DNA of 41,617 bases from Pseudomonas sivasensis. Lineage in GTDB: Bacteria; Pseudomonadota; Gammaproteobacteria; Pseudomonadales; Pseudomonadaceae. Under the pieces are notes generated by a model. It worked only from the letters and a program-made list of their open reading frames with translations, ran no database searches and was not told the origin of the DNA. Location: the NCBI RefSeq assembly GCF_013778505.1, contig NZ_JAAOWU010000029.1, positions 1-41,617 on the forward strand, written 5' to 3'. Positions 1-8,854 of this stretch are shown here, piece by piece (the stretch's first letter is position 1; each line of letters opens with the position of its first letter). The position numbers and the translations under genes were made by a program.

Positions 1-350
1 CCCCATTCCCCCCTCCCCTCACTAAACACCATGACCACCAGCCAGCCCTTCGAACTCGACAGTACTTACCGCCACACGCCGCTAGCCGAAAGCTGGACGT
101 GGAACACATAAGGCGCCGTAACTTTGCCGCATCCCCGCTTCCAATCTTAATCATTCTCAACACTTAGAATAGCAAGTTAGCCAACTAACTAATTTCAAAC
201 ATCCACTTGAATAGCTCATCACCCGCTTGGCTATCGCTTTAACGATTAACCTAAAAAGTATTTCGCTTTCACATATATTTTACATTCCCCTACATATGAT
301 AATGTCATTACGACATCAACGCTGTTCCAACCAGAATCAAAGGGGTGTGT
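1..350. other. left-edge non-coding stretch upstream of cheV
   Basis: No confident gene. The first part is open in one + frame and ends at TAA 109-111 (see the small ORF entry). From about 140 to 345 the sequence turns AT-rich, unlike the flanking genes, as expected for a promoter region serving cheV. TAATCATTCTC near 146-156 resembles the right half of a Fur box, but the left half is poor. I could not assign a sigma70, sigma54 or FliA promoter with confidence. Confidence 0.5.
31..111 (+). CDS. possible 26-residue small ORF or C-terminal tail
   Basis: ATG at 31 opens a 26-codon frame beginning MTTSQPFELDS and ending in TAA. The frame is also open back to base 1, so it could be the tail of a longer gene cut by the window edge. 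The bases before the ATG are pyrimidine-rich with no Shine-Dalgarno, which argues against an independent start. I do not recognise the peptide. Listed only as a candidate. Confidence 0.15.
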   Translation: MTTSQPFELDSTYRHTPLAESWTWNT

Positions 351-1283
351 ATGGCAGGTGTAATGGCATCCGTTAACAGCCGTACACAACTGGTCGGTCA
401 GAACAGACTGGAATTATTGCTATTCCGCTTTAACGACCAACAGCTGTATGGCATTAACGTCTTTAAAGTCAGAGAAGTTATTCGCTGCCCCAAGCTATCT
501 CTACTACCAAAGTCTAATAACAACATTTGTGGCGTTGCGAATATCCGTGGTGCTTGCATCCCCATTCTAGACCTTGCAATGGCTACCGGGCTGCCCGGCA
601 TCACAGATAAAGAAAGCGCCTTTATCATACTTACGGAGTACAACAACCGAGTTCAAGGTTTCTTGGTGTATGCAGTTGAACACATCGTTAACTTGAACTG
701 GGAAGACATTCATCCGCCTCCCAAGGGCAGCGGTGACAACAATTACCTGACGGCGGTTACCCGTACCGATGATCGTCTGGTTGAAATCATCGATGTAGAA
801 AAGGTGCTGACGGAAATCTCGCCCTCGTCCGAGGAAATTTCGATTGGTGTGGTGGATGACGCGGTCAATCAACAGGCTCGACACCTGCGAGTGCTGACCG
901 TGGATGACTCGATGGTTGCGCGTAAACAGGTGACCCGCTGCCTGGAGACAGTGGGTGTCGAGGTCGTCGCCTTGAACGATGGTCGCCAGGCGCTGGATTA
1001 CCTTCGGGCCATGCTTGACGAGGGGCGCAACCCGGATGAGGAGTTTCTGATGATGATTTCAGATATCGAAATGCCGGAAATGGACGGTTACACGCTGACC
1101 GCCGAAATCCGCAGCGACCCACGCATGGCCAAGTTGCATATCGTGCTGCACACGTCCCTATCGGGCGGTTTCAACCAGGCCATGGTCAAGAAAGTCGGGG
1201 CCGATGACTTCCTCGCGAAGTTTCGCCCGGATGACCTGGCAGGTCGCGTAGTCGCACGAATCAAGGCCGTGAGTCCTACCTGA
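351..1283 (+). CDS. cheV: CheV-type chemotaxis coupling protein (CheW-receiver)
   Basis: A 310-residue adaptor that couples chemoreceptors to CheA and carries its own phospho-acceptor receiver. Residues about 18-155 form a CheW-like domain; residues about 178-306 form a receiver. Receiver landmarks are the acidic pair D185-D186, the phospho-acceptor D238 in SDIEMPEMDG, T268 and K290, so the receiver looks competent. I start at ATG 351 because AGGGG at 341-345 lies 5 bases upstream; GTG 345 and ATG 363 are worse placed. It precedes an HD-GYP gene and a chemoreceptor on the same strand. In CheV families the phosphorylated receiver is thought to modulate coupling or adaptation. No in-window cheA or cheY is present, so it would work with a remote che cluster. 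Identification is secure at family level. Confidence 0.93.
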   Translation: MAGVMASVNSRTQLVGQNRLELLLFRFNDQQLYGINVFKVREVIRCPKLSLLPKSNNNICGVANIRGACIPILDLAMATGLPGITDKESAFIILTEYNNRVQGFLVYAVEHIVNLNWEDIHPPPKGSGDNNYLTAVTRTDDRLVEIIDVEKVLTEISPSSEEISIGVVDDAVNQQARHLRVLTVDDSMVARKQVTRCLETVGVEVVALNDGRQALDYLRAMLDEGRNPDEEFLMMISDIEMPEMDGYTLTAEIRSDPRMAKLHIVLHTSLSGGFNQAMVKKVGADDFLAKFRPDDLAGRVVARIKAVSPT

Positions 1284-1358
1284 AAGGCAAAACGACACTG
1301 CTCAAGCCAAGGAGGCTGATGAACAACGTATAAAAAGACCATCAACAGAGGGCATACC

Positions 1359-2474
1359 ATGTTGAAGTGCAATGAACTCGATCTTCAGGCGCCTGATGGC
1401 GAGGCAAAGCCATTCTGGCGGGGCGGTGAGCCGTCGCAGGCGCCGTGCGCCTTGGGCTGCGGCGCTAAACCGGTCGCTACGGCCCCAGCGGCTGCGCCAG
1501 CAGTCCCAGCCATCCCCACATCGATGCAAAACGAATTAGTCGCCGCACAGGAAATCTGTAGTCGCGCTAAAACCGCCGTTGTCGAGATGTTCGGCCATGC
1601 CCGCATGGGCCGGGCACTGGAGCTTGAGCACATCAGTGCATTGGTGGACGACATTTCGAGCTCTATCGCCCGCCACCCTAATGCCTTTATCAGCCTGGCA
1701 CGCCTGAAAAGCATCGACGACTACACCTACATGCATTCAGTCGCCGTGTGTGCGTTGATGATTGCCCTCGGCAATCAATTGGGCCTCTCTACCGCACTGA
1801 TTCGTCGCGTCGGCATGGCCGGGCTGTTGCACGACATCGGCAAAATGGCCATACCGGGCGCCATTCTCAACAAGCCTGGCCGGTTGAGCACTGACGAATT
1901 GCAGTTGGTGCGTACCCATCCACTGGAAGGGGAAAAAACCCTGCAAGCGACCTCGCAGATGTGCGAAATGGTCGTGGATGTGTGCCTGCATCACCACGAA
2001 AAAGTCGACGGCACCGGCTACCCCCATCAGTTGGTAGGGGACCAGATCAGTCTGGTGGCTCGAATGGCTGCGGTGTGCGATGTCTACGACGCAATCACCT
2101 CGGACCGCTCCTACAACCAGGGCTGGGACCCCGCCGTCGCCATCCAGCAAATGTCCACATGGGAAGGGCATTTTGATGACGAGGTATTCCGCGCGTTTTT
2201 AAAGTCCGTGGGTATTTACCCGGTCGGTTCTATCGTTCAATTGAAAAGTGGCAGTATCGGTGTAGTGATAGAACAACATCCCGAGTCGTTACTGACACCA
2301 AAAATCAAAGTGTTCTTTCTGCCCGTTCTAAATATTTATGTAACGCCGAAAATAATAGACCTGAGTGATCCAGAACAACCCGACCGAATTGTCGCGCGGG
2401 TACCGCCCCAGCGTTACGGTTTTAAAAACACCGAACGTTTATGGCTCGACGAAGAGATGCCCAAAGAGCATTAA
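1359..2474 (+). CDS. HD-GYP domain protein (probable c-di-GMP phosphodiesterase)
   Basis: A 371-residue soluble protein with an HD-GYP domain over residues about 118-280, the family that hydrolyses cyclic di-GMP to GMP. Visible motifs are H126, the HD pair H158-D159 with following GKMAIP, H187, HHHE at 211-214 and the GTGYP signature at 218-222, so metal and substrate residues appear intact. Residues 28-56 are an unusual Ala/Pro-rich stretch with C30 and C34, a likely flexible linker. The C-terminal 100 residues form a small beta-rich tail common in this family. The start is supported by AGAGGG six bases before ATG 1359. It lies 75 bp after cheV and 131 bp before a chemoreceptor, suggesting a joint role in motility control. 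No sensory domain is recognisable. Confidence 0.9.
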   Translation: MLKCNELDLQAPDGEAKPFWRGGEPSQAPCALGCGAKPVATAPAAAPAVPAIPTSMQNELVAAQEICSRAKTAVVEMFGHARMGRALELEHISALVDDISSSIARHPNAFISLARLKSIDDYTYMHSVAVCALMIALGNQLGLSTALIRRVGMAGLLHDIGKMAIPGAILNKPGRLSTDELQLVRTHPLEGEKTLQATSQMCEMVVDVCLHHHEKVDGTGYPHQLVGDQISLVARMAAVCDVYDAITSDRSYNQGWDPAVAIQQMSTWEGHFDDEVFRAFLKSVGIYPVGSIVQLKSGSIGVVIEQHPESLLTPKIKVFFLPVLNIYVTPKIIDLSDPEQPDRIVARVPPQRYGFKNTERLWLDEEMPKEH

Positions 2475-2605
2475 GTAACTCCAAGCGCTGTACAGCATGC
2501 CATGCCTAAGCAGCCAATGATAAAACACCGTGCCTTGTGCAAAAGAAGTACCGAAATGTCGACATTCGATGATGTTGGCGACTATTAGCATGGGCAGGAA
2601 ATATC

Positions 2606-4768
2606 ATGAAATTCAACTCATTGCAGACTCGAATTTGCTTCACCGCCGGACTCTGCCTGTTTATCTCGTGTGCGAGCCTGGTCTCATATGGCCTTTATTC
2701 TTCAAGCGCCAATCAAGCGTATGTCGGCACTGAAGTTTCAGCCCTGATTGAAAGCGCCACTATCCGCGAAGTGCAAAACCTGGCTGAGTCGCGTGCCAAT
2801 GCCATCCAGGCAAAACTGCAGAACGCCTTGGATTCGGCACGCACAATGGCCAATACGCTGGGAGCGAGTAAAAGTGCGCAGAGCCCACTGACCCTCAGCC
2901 GTGAGCAGATCAATACGATGCTGCTCAGCGTGCTCAAGGACAACCCCGACTTCAACGGCACGTATTCATGCTGGGAACCGGATGCGCTGGACGGCCAGGA
3001 CCAAGCCTTTCGTATCAATGAGGGCGGTAACAACCAATTGACCGGTCGCTTCACCCCCTACTGGACACGCAGTTCAGATGGCCATATCGCCGTGCAACCG
3101 CTGGTTGAGTACGACTCCGATGCCCGCCACCCCAATGGCGTGTTGAAGGGCGGCTGGTACTCAGGCCCACGGGACACCCAGAAAGAAAGCGTGCTGGACC
3201 CACTTCCCTACGTGGTGCAAGGCAAAAATGTGTGGCTGACCACGCTATCGGTACCTATCACTGCCAATGGCAAGTTCTACGGCGTGGTCGGGGCTGACTT
3301 CGATATCTCGTTTATCCAGAAACTGAGCGAGCAAATGTCCGCAGACCTGTATGGCGGCAAAGGCTCCGTGTCGATCCTGAGCAATCAAGGGCTCGTGGTG
3401 GCTGACAGTAAACGCCCGGAATTCATTGGCCAGTCACTGAAAGGCTTGTTGCCAGGCACTTGGGAAAAGGTGTTGGCGAATGTGCAAAAAGGCCAGGGAG
3501 ACAGCCGGCTCAATCAGGACTCCCAGGAAATCGAAGTACAGATGCCGATCAATCTGGGGCGCACCGGCAAGCCGTGGGCGATCTTGATCCACCTGCCCAA
3601 GGCGGTGGTCATGAGCCAGGCCTTGGCCCTGGAGCAGGAACTGCAGTCACGCGGCGTCAAGAGCAGCATCTGGCAGGTCTCGGTCGGCGTAGGTGTCTCC
3701 TTGCTGGCATTGCTGGCGCTGTGGTTTGCCACAGCGAAAATCGTCGGCCCGATTCGTGAAGCTGCCGCTCTGGCCGCGAATATCAGCCTGGGTGATTTCT
3801 CTCGCCGGCTGGTGCAGAAATCTGATGACGAAGTCGGCCAATTGTCCTTTGCCTTGAACGATATGTCGGAAAGCCTGCAACGCCAGGTGCGTGTGGCCGA
3901 GCGTATTTCCGAAGGGGACCTGGATTTGGAAGTACGCCTGTCCTCGCCCAACGACACCCTCGGCAAATCGTTGGAAAAAATGGTCGGTAACCTGAACACC
4001 CTCATTTCCCAAGTGCAGGCCAGCGCCACGCAAATCACCGGCAGTTCCGCGCAGGTCACAGAGTTGAGCCAGTCGCTGTCCGACGGCGCGTCCAATTCTG
4101 CATCGTCCATCACCGAAATCAGTGCCGTTATGACCCAGATGGCAGCGCAGACTACCGACAACGCCGCCAACGCGAAGAAGGCAGACGAGCAATCCCAAGC
4201 CTCGCGCGCCGACGCCGGGGAAAGTGACAAACTGATGAGTGAATTGATCGCGGCCATGGCGGAAATCGACAATTCGGGCAAAGACATCACCGCGATTATC
4301 ACCACCATCGACAACATCGCCGCTCAAACCAACCTGCTGGCGTTGAACGCAGCTATCGAGGCCGCACGTGCCGGCGAACTGGGGCGTGGTTTTGCGGTGG
4401 TCGCCGACGAAGTCAGAAGCCTCGCCGCCCGCAGCGCCGAAGCCGCCCAGCAAACCGCCGCGCTGATTGCCGACTCCTCGACCAAAACGCAACGCGGCAT
4501 GATCATCGCCGGCCGCACCGCCGACTCGTTGAGAAATATCGTCACCGGCACCAGCACGGTTTCCAGCCTGGTGTCGTTGATCTACCAAGCCTCCAGCGAA
4601 CAGGCTTCCGGCCTGCAACAGGCGAGCATCGGCCTGGAGCAGATCGACGAAGTCACCCAGCAGAACCAGGCAAACTCCCAGCAATGCGCAGTGGCGGCCA
4701 AGAACCTGTCGGAACGGGCCAACTCCATGCAACAGGGCCTGAGTCGCTTCAAAGTCAAAGCCTCGTAA
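2606..4768 (+). CDS. methyl-accepting chemotaxis protein with dCache sensor
   Basis: A 720-residue chemoreceptor. TM1 is at residues about 10-30, followed by a large periplasmic region (about 31-350) with the look of a double Cache (dCache_1) sensor, including YWTRSSDG and an RDTQKE segment near the ligand pocket. TM2 is at about 353-378, then HAMP to about 432 and the methylation/signalling helices. The highly conserved hairpin tip is present (LLALNAAIEAARAGE then GRGFAVVADEVR). The C-terminus, RFKVKAS, lacks a CheR-binding pentapeptide. The ligand cannot be read with certainty; the sensor resembles amine/polyamine or amino-acid dCache receptors of Pseudomonas, which is only a guess. AGGA at 2596-2599 supports ATG 2606. 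Confidence 0.93.
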   Translation: MKFNSLQTRICFTAGLCLFISCASLVSYGLYSSSANQAYVGTEVSALIESATIREVQNLAESRANAIQAKLQNALDSARTMANTLGASKSAQSPLTLSREQINTMLLSVLKDNPDFNGTYSCWEPDALDGQDQAFRINEGGNNQLTGRFTPYWTRSSDGHIAVQPLVEYDSDARHPNGVLKGGWYSGPRDTQKESVLDPLPYVVQGKNVWLTTLSVPITANGKFYGVVGADFDISFIQKLSEQMSADLYGGKGSVSILSNQGLVVADSKRPEFIGQSLKGLLPGTWEKVLANVQKGQGDSRLNQDSQEIEVQMPINLGRTGKPWAILIHLPKAVVMSQALALEQELQSRGVKSSIWQVSVGVGVSLLALLALWFATAKIVGPIREAAALAANISLGDFSRRLVQKSDDEVGQLSFALNDMSESLQRQVRVAERISEGDLDLEVRLSSPNDTLGKSLEKMVGNLNTLISQVQASATQITGSSAQVTELSQSLSDGASNSASSITEISAVMTQMAAQTTDNAANAKKADEQSQASRADAGESDKLMSELIAAMAEIDNSGKDITAIITTIDNIAAQTNLLALNAAIEAARAGELGRGFAVVADEVRSLAARSAEAAQQTAALIADSSTKTQRGMIIAGRTADSLRNIVTGTSTVSSLVSLIYQASSEQASGLQQASIGLEQIDEVTQQNQANSQQCAVAAKNLSERANSMQQGLSRFKVKAS

Positions 4769-4782
4769 TGCCTCACGCGAAG

Positions 4783-4805
4783 CCAGGGGGTCGTCAACCT
4801 CCTGG
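4783..4805 (+). other. imperfect hairpin after the chemoreceptor gene
   Basis: CCAGGGGGT and ACCTCCTGG can pair around a 5-base loop just downstream of the receptor stop codon. No T-run follows, so it is not a classical intrinsic terminator; it could stabilise the mRNA 3' end. Confidence 0.35.
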
Positions 4806-4917
4806 CCCAGCGACATAACCCACGCCCATTCATGAAATATTAAGAATCACCTCCCTATACTCATCGATTGTGAGCCGTTCCCTCAAACGATCCCCCTTCT
4901 CTCGGTAGCCAGACTCC

Positions 4918-6351
4918 ATGACGCGTCCCGCTCCTCTGCTGCTCCTGCTTGCTGGTCTGCTGTTCTTCTTGGCCCTGGGTAACCATGAACTGCAAGGCTC
5001 CACCGAGGCCCGTGTCTCGGGCATTGCCATGGCCATGCACTTGGACAATGACTGGGTCGTACCGCAACTGTTTCGTGAGCCCTTCCTGGAAAAGCCGCCC
5101 CTGAGCCTGTGGCTGGACGCCGGAGCGATTCGCCTGTTTGGCGGCACACCTGGGGCGGTACGGCTCGCTTCGGCATTTGCTGGTCTGTTCAGCGTGATGC
5201 TGCTCTATGGAATGCTGCACAGGTTCGGACGCCCAAAGACACTGGCGTTTTGCGCAGCGCTGATCCTCGCGACCATGGCCAGTTACTGGGGCAATGTGCG
5301 CGGCGTGGGTGAAGATTCACTGCTCAGCCTGGGCGTGACCACCGCGCTGCTGGCGTTCTACCAAGCCGTGCGACCCGGACGTGAGGGTTCCAGCGCGTGG
5401 GCATGGATGCTGTTTACCGCCGGCATGGTGATCGCCACCCTGAGCAAAGGCGTGCTGGGCCTCGCGTTGCCGGGCATCGTGATCTTTGTGTACCTGACCA
5501 GCATCAGCCTGATGGACAAGCGCCTGCGTATCGGCGAGTGGCTCAAACCGGGCGTGTTCACCGTGCTGGCGTTGGTGCCGTTAATGATCTGGCTGGGCTT
5601 CCTGTTCCAGCGCGGCGGGATGCAGGCCGTGGGCGAAGTGCTGTGGACCAACAGCGTCGGGCGGTTCAGCGGGTCGTTCGTCGAGGCTGGGCATTACGAG
5701 CCGTTTTACTACTACTTCGCGAAGCTGCCGCAAGCGTTCCTGCCCTGGAATATCCTCGTGTACCTGGGCCTGTGGCACTTTCGAAAAAGCCTGGTGCGCG
5801 ATCGCTACCGCCTGTTTTTCAGTGTCTGGCTGGTGGCGCAGTTCACTCTGCTGACTCTGGCGTCCAGCAAGCGCACCGTTTACCTGATGGCACTCACGCC
5901 AGCCGCCGCCGTGCTCGCAGCAGAATATGCAGGCGTGCTGTTGGAATGGCTCAAGGTGCGCAAGCCGGCGCTGTACCGCTACCACCGGGGGGTGATCATC
6001 GGCGTGTTCAGCCTGGCAATGGTCAGCTACCTGACGGCTGCGTTCTGGTTCGCACCCAAAGCAGACAAGCGCGAGTCTTTCGTACCCGTGATCAGTCAGG
6101 CCAGGGCGTTTCAAACTGAAGGTAAGAACGTGGTGATGTTCCAGCCCAATGAGCGCATCGCCGGGGCGAGCGTGTTCTATCTGCAGGCCTACTTGCCGAT
6201 CCTGCAGACCGAAGCTGAATTACACAGTTTTCTCACGGCCAAACCCGGCAACGTTGCATTGCTGGACAACATCCGCCAACTGAGCGGGAAGATCACCGTG
6301 ATCAAGGAGATGAAGATCGGTCGCCAGCCTTACTACTTCATCGAGCAGTAA
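4918..6351 (+). CDS. ArnT/PMT-like polytopic membrane glycosyltransferase
   Basis: A 477-residue inner-membrane protein with many hydrophobic helices and the layout of C-type glycosyltransferases of the ArnT/PMT_2 group, which move a sugar from a polyprenyl-phosphate donor onto an envelope acceptor on the periplasmic face. The first external loop after TM1 carries GSTEARVSGIAM, matching the family's acidic DE-x-R signature except that the first acid appears to be Thr; the Glu and Arg remain. FLEKPPLSLW follows, as in ArnT. It is shorter than E. coli ArnT (about 550 residues), lacking much of the C-terminal periplasmic domain. No arn genes lie nearby, so lipid A L-Ara4N transfer should not be assumed. 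No strong Shine-Dalgarno precedes ATG 4918. Confidence 0.8.
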   Translation: MTRPAPLLLLLAGLLFFLALGNHELQGSTEARVSGIAMAMHLDNDWVVPQLFREPFLEKPPLSLWLDAGAIRLFGGTPGAVRLASAFAGLFSVMLLYGMLHRFGRPKTLAFCAALILATMASYWGNVRGVGEDSLLSLGVTTALLAFYQAVRPGREGSSAWAWMLFTAGMVIATLSKGVLGLALPGIVIFVYLTSISLMDKRLRIGEWLKPGVFTVLALVPLMIWLGFLFQRGGMQAVGEVLWTNSVGRFSGSFVEAGHYEPFYYYFAKLPQAFLPWNILVYLGLWHFRKSLVRDRYRLFFSVWLVAQFTLLTLASSKRTVYLMALTPAAAVLAAEYAGVLLEWLKVRKPALYRYHRGVIIGVFSLAMVSYLTAAFWFAPKADKRESFVPVISQARAFQTEGKNVVMFQPNERIAGASVFYLQAYLPILQTEAELHSFLTAKPGNVALLDNIRQLSGKITVIKEMKIGRQPYYFIEQ

Positions 6352-6370
6352 GGCCAGCGCACCCAGGGCA

Positions 6371-6859
6371 TCAGTGCTTGGTGAGCTTGTCCAAGTAGCC
6401 CATGGCAAAGGCCGAGACCACGAAGGTCATGTGGATGATCACGTACCACATCAGGTGCTGGGGATCGACGTTCTTGGCGTCCATGAAGATGCGCAGCAGG
6501 TGGATCGAGGAAATCGCCACGATGGACGCCGCCACTTTCATCTTCAGCGACGAAGAGTCCATGGTGCCCAGCCAGTTGAGCTTTTCCTTGTTTTCATCGA
6601 TATCCAGCTGCGACACGAAGTTCTCGTAGCCGGAAATCATCACCATCACCAGCAAGCCACCCACCAGCGCCATGTCGATCAACGACAGCAGCAGCAGGAT
6701 CACTTCCGCTTCCAGCATGGTGAAAATGTTGGGAATCACGTGAATGATTTCCTGGAAGAATTTCAGCGCCAGGATCAATAAACCCAGGGATAACCCCAGG
6801 TAGATCGGCGCCAGCAGCCAGCGTGAAGCGTACATAGTGTTTTCGATAAAGCGTTCCAT
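6371..6859 (-). CDS. YqhA / UPF0114 family inner-membrane protein
   Basis: A 162-residue protein beginning MERFIENTMYASRW, the typical N-terminus of the UPF0114 (TIGR00645, E. coli YqhA) family. It has about four predicted membrane helices (residues 11-35, 48-75, 105-125, 135-155) and the conserved LIDMALVGGLLVMV segment. The biochemical function is not established. It is convergent with the glycosyltransferase, whose stop lies 19 bp away, and appears monocistronic. Length and N-terminus fit the family, so the start at 6859 is well supported even though the upstream ribosome-binding site is weak. Confidence 0.88.
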   Translation of the reverse strand: MERFIENTMYASRWLLAPIYLGLSLGLLILALKFFQEIIHVIPNIFTMLEAEVILLLLSLIDMALVGGLLVMVMISGYENFVSQLDIDENKEKLNWLGTMDSSSLKMKVAASIVAISSIHLLRIFMDAKNVDPQHLMWYVIIHMTFVVSAFAMGYLDKLTKH

Positions 6860-7024
6860 GGGGTCTCACACAGCTTGGCTAAAAATGGCGGCGAGTATAC
6901 CAGCCGCTACAAGACACCTGTAAGCGCGAGAAAACTGACCCAGGCGGCATCTGTAAGAGAATTTTTCTGCTAGTGTCGAGCCCATCTCAACTCGGCTCGA
7001 TGACGTCGGACAGGAAAAACTCAG

Positions 7025-8848
7025 ATGATGGATGTGCGATCCCCTTTGGCCAGCATTGGCCTGTGCGCGGCATTGCTGCTGGCCAGCGGCTGCTCCCCCA
7101 GCGACGAGCAGAAGCAGACGACCCTCGAAGAGAAAACCGCCAAATTCGAACAGTCCCTCGACAGCATCCAAGACCCCAAACTGCGTGACGCCGTCGCCGA
7201 CCTCGGCGGTTCGCTGCTATTGCTGGAACGGGCGCGGGTCAAACTGGCCACCAAGCCCATCGAGGCCGAGTACGGCGAGGACAACCTGGCCCTGCTCAAG
7301 CACTACCCCACCCCCCAGGCGCTGGTGGATACCTATATCAATGGCCTGTTCGTACTGCGCAAGACTTCACACTCCGACTACCTGACGGATTTGCAGCCGG
7401 TCTTCCCGTTCAGTTTCAACATGCCCGACCAATTCCCCTTCCCCCATGGCCTGGAATGGCAGTCGGTCACCTTGAGCAACAACAAAGTCATCCCCTTCCA
7501 GCCGGAATGGTCGGAGACAGACCCCGGCATTCAGTTAAGCCCCAGCAGCTCCAACCTGACCAACCCCGATGACCTGACGGTGACCTACCCCTTCATCGAC
7601 GGCATCGAGACGGAAAACAAGAGCCAACCCCAGCCTGTCACCCTAAAAGGCGCGGTCGAAGTCATCGCGCCGGGCAAGGTGCTGACGTTCGACCTGTCGA
7701 AAAAGGACGTGGATCACAAACGCACTGAGGGCAATATCACCCTCAATTTGCTGCTGCTGGAGAAGAACTACGCCGAAATCGAGCTGACCAACAGCGAGCC
7801 ACTGGCCCCGCAAGTCGGCGACGAGTCGCCAAACCCTCTGCTGGTGCAGGCGCGCGACACTACCGGGCAATTCCTCACACGCTCAGGTTCGATCAACGAA
7901 AGTGCCGCGCAAGTGGCCTTCTACGAGAAACAGTTGGCCGAGATGCAAAAGCAGAAGGCCTGGTCGGAGGGGTTCGAAAAACAACTGACGGATGAACAGA
8001 AAGCTTTCGAGCATAAGCAGGGCAGTCATTACGCCAAGGTGTATTTCAACGGCCTGATCGATACCCTGCAGGTGAACGTGATGGACTTTTCCACGGCGTC
8101 CGTTACCCGCAAGGACCTCGACTTGCCGGTGTTGCGCTTCGACAAAAACAGCCTTGAAAAGACCGTACAAGCCTTGCCGATGCCGGTCACCGTCTACGAC
8201 GACAGCGCTGCCAGCTGGCTCAAAGACTCGGCAATGACCGAAGAACAACTGAAAAACAGCGTCAGCATCAGCCAGTCTGTCGAAGACGCCAGTGCCGCGC
8301 ATATCGTGTTCGACCACCCGTTCACCTTTAATGACGACCTGGTCGGTGCAGAGCGCAACAGCAGCGAATCGCCGATTACCTTTTTTACGGCGGACGAAAA
8401 AGGTGAGCGCGGCGACCCCATCGAGCTGCCGACCGAAGCGTTCGAGCTGAATCCGGCCCGTGGAACTCTCACCTACGACCTCACCCTGTTCCCGGAAAAC
8501 CCGGCGTTTGTGGTGGGCTCAATCCCGCTGTTTTTGGCGACTATCGAGAAAGGTGAGTTAGACGTGGCCAAGCTGCCCAAGGGCTTGTCGCTCAAGGACA
8601 ATGCGCTGATCGTCGATCAGAAAGAATTCCCGGCCGACAGCTGGCGCTTCTATGCCAAGGACGCCAGTGGCCAGTACCTCAAGGAAATCCTTGGGGTGAG
8701 CCACCGCGCCGAGGAATACGGCACGGCGATGTTTGACGTGCATTATTTCTACGGCCGACCGACCGCACTGGAAAGCTACCAGCGCACCGACCTGAACACC
8801 GTGCAGTACGGCTTCGAGGTCAAGCTGGACAAGCCCGACAGCAAGTGA
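7025..8848 (+). CDS. large orphan lipoprotein
   Basis: A 607-residue protein with a lipoprotein signal peptide: a hydrophobic stretch ending in the lipobox LASGC with Cys at about residue 23, followed by Ser-Pro, which favours outer-membrane sorting. A charged helical segment (about residues 28-60) follows, then a long region rich in beta-type sequence and an internal helical patch (about 295-345, EKQLAEMQKQKAW). I do not recognise a named domain. AGGAAA about 8 bases upstream allows either of two tandem ATGs at 7025 and 7028. It is transcribed away from yqhA and ends 6 bp from a convergent small gene. Probably a Pseudomonas-restricted envelope protein; no function is proposed. Confidence 0.82.
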   Translation: MMDVRSPLASIGLCAALLLASGCSPSDEQKQTTLEEKTAKFEQSLDSIQDPKLRDAVADLGGSLLLLERARVKLATKPIEAEYGEDNLALLKHYPTPQALVDTYINGLFVLRKTSHSDYLTDLQPVFPFSFNMPDQFPFPHGLEWQSVTLSNNKVIPFQPEWSETDPGIQLSPSSSNLTNPDDLTVTYPFIDGIETENKSQPQPVTLKGAVEVIAPGKVLTFDLSKKDVDHKRTEGNITLNLLLLEKNYAEIELTNSEPLAPQVGDESPNPLLVQARDTTGQFLTRSGSINESAAQVAFYEKQLAEMQKQKAWSEGFEKQLTDEQKAFEHKQGSHYAKVYFNGLIDTLQVNVMDFSTASVTRKDLDLPVLRFDKNSLEKTVQALPMPVTVYDDSAASWLKDSAMTEEQLKNSVSISQSVEDASAAHIVFDHPFTFNDDLVGAERNSSESPITFFTADEKGERGDPIELPTEAFELNPARGTLTYDLTLFPENPAFVVGSIPLFLATIEKGELDVAKLPKGLSLKDNALIVDQKEFPADSWRFYAKDASGQYLKEILGVSHRAEEYGTAMFDVHYFYGRPTALESYQRTDLNTVQYGFEVKLDKPDSK

Positions 8849-8854
8849 CCGCCA

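Noticed and set aside
146..156. Fur box upstream of cheV
   Set aside because: Only the right half (TAATCATTCTC) matches; the left half shares about three of eight bases.
3647..4816. 389-codon open frame on the - strand opposite the chemoreceptor
   Set aside because: Shadow of the chemoreceptor signalling domain with low-complexity Gly/Asp composition.
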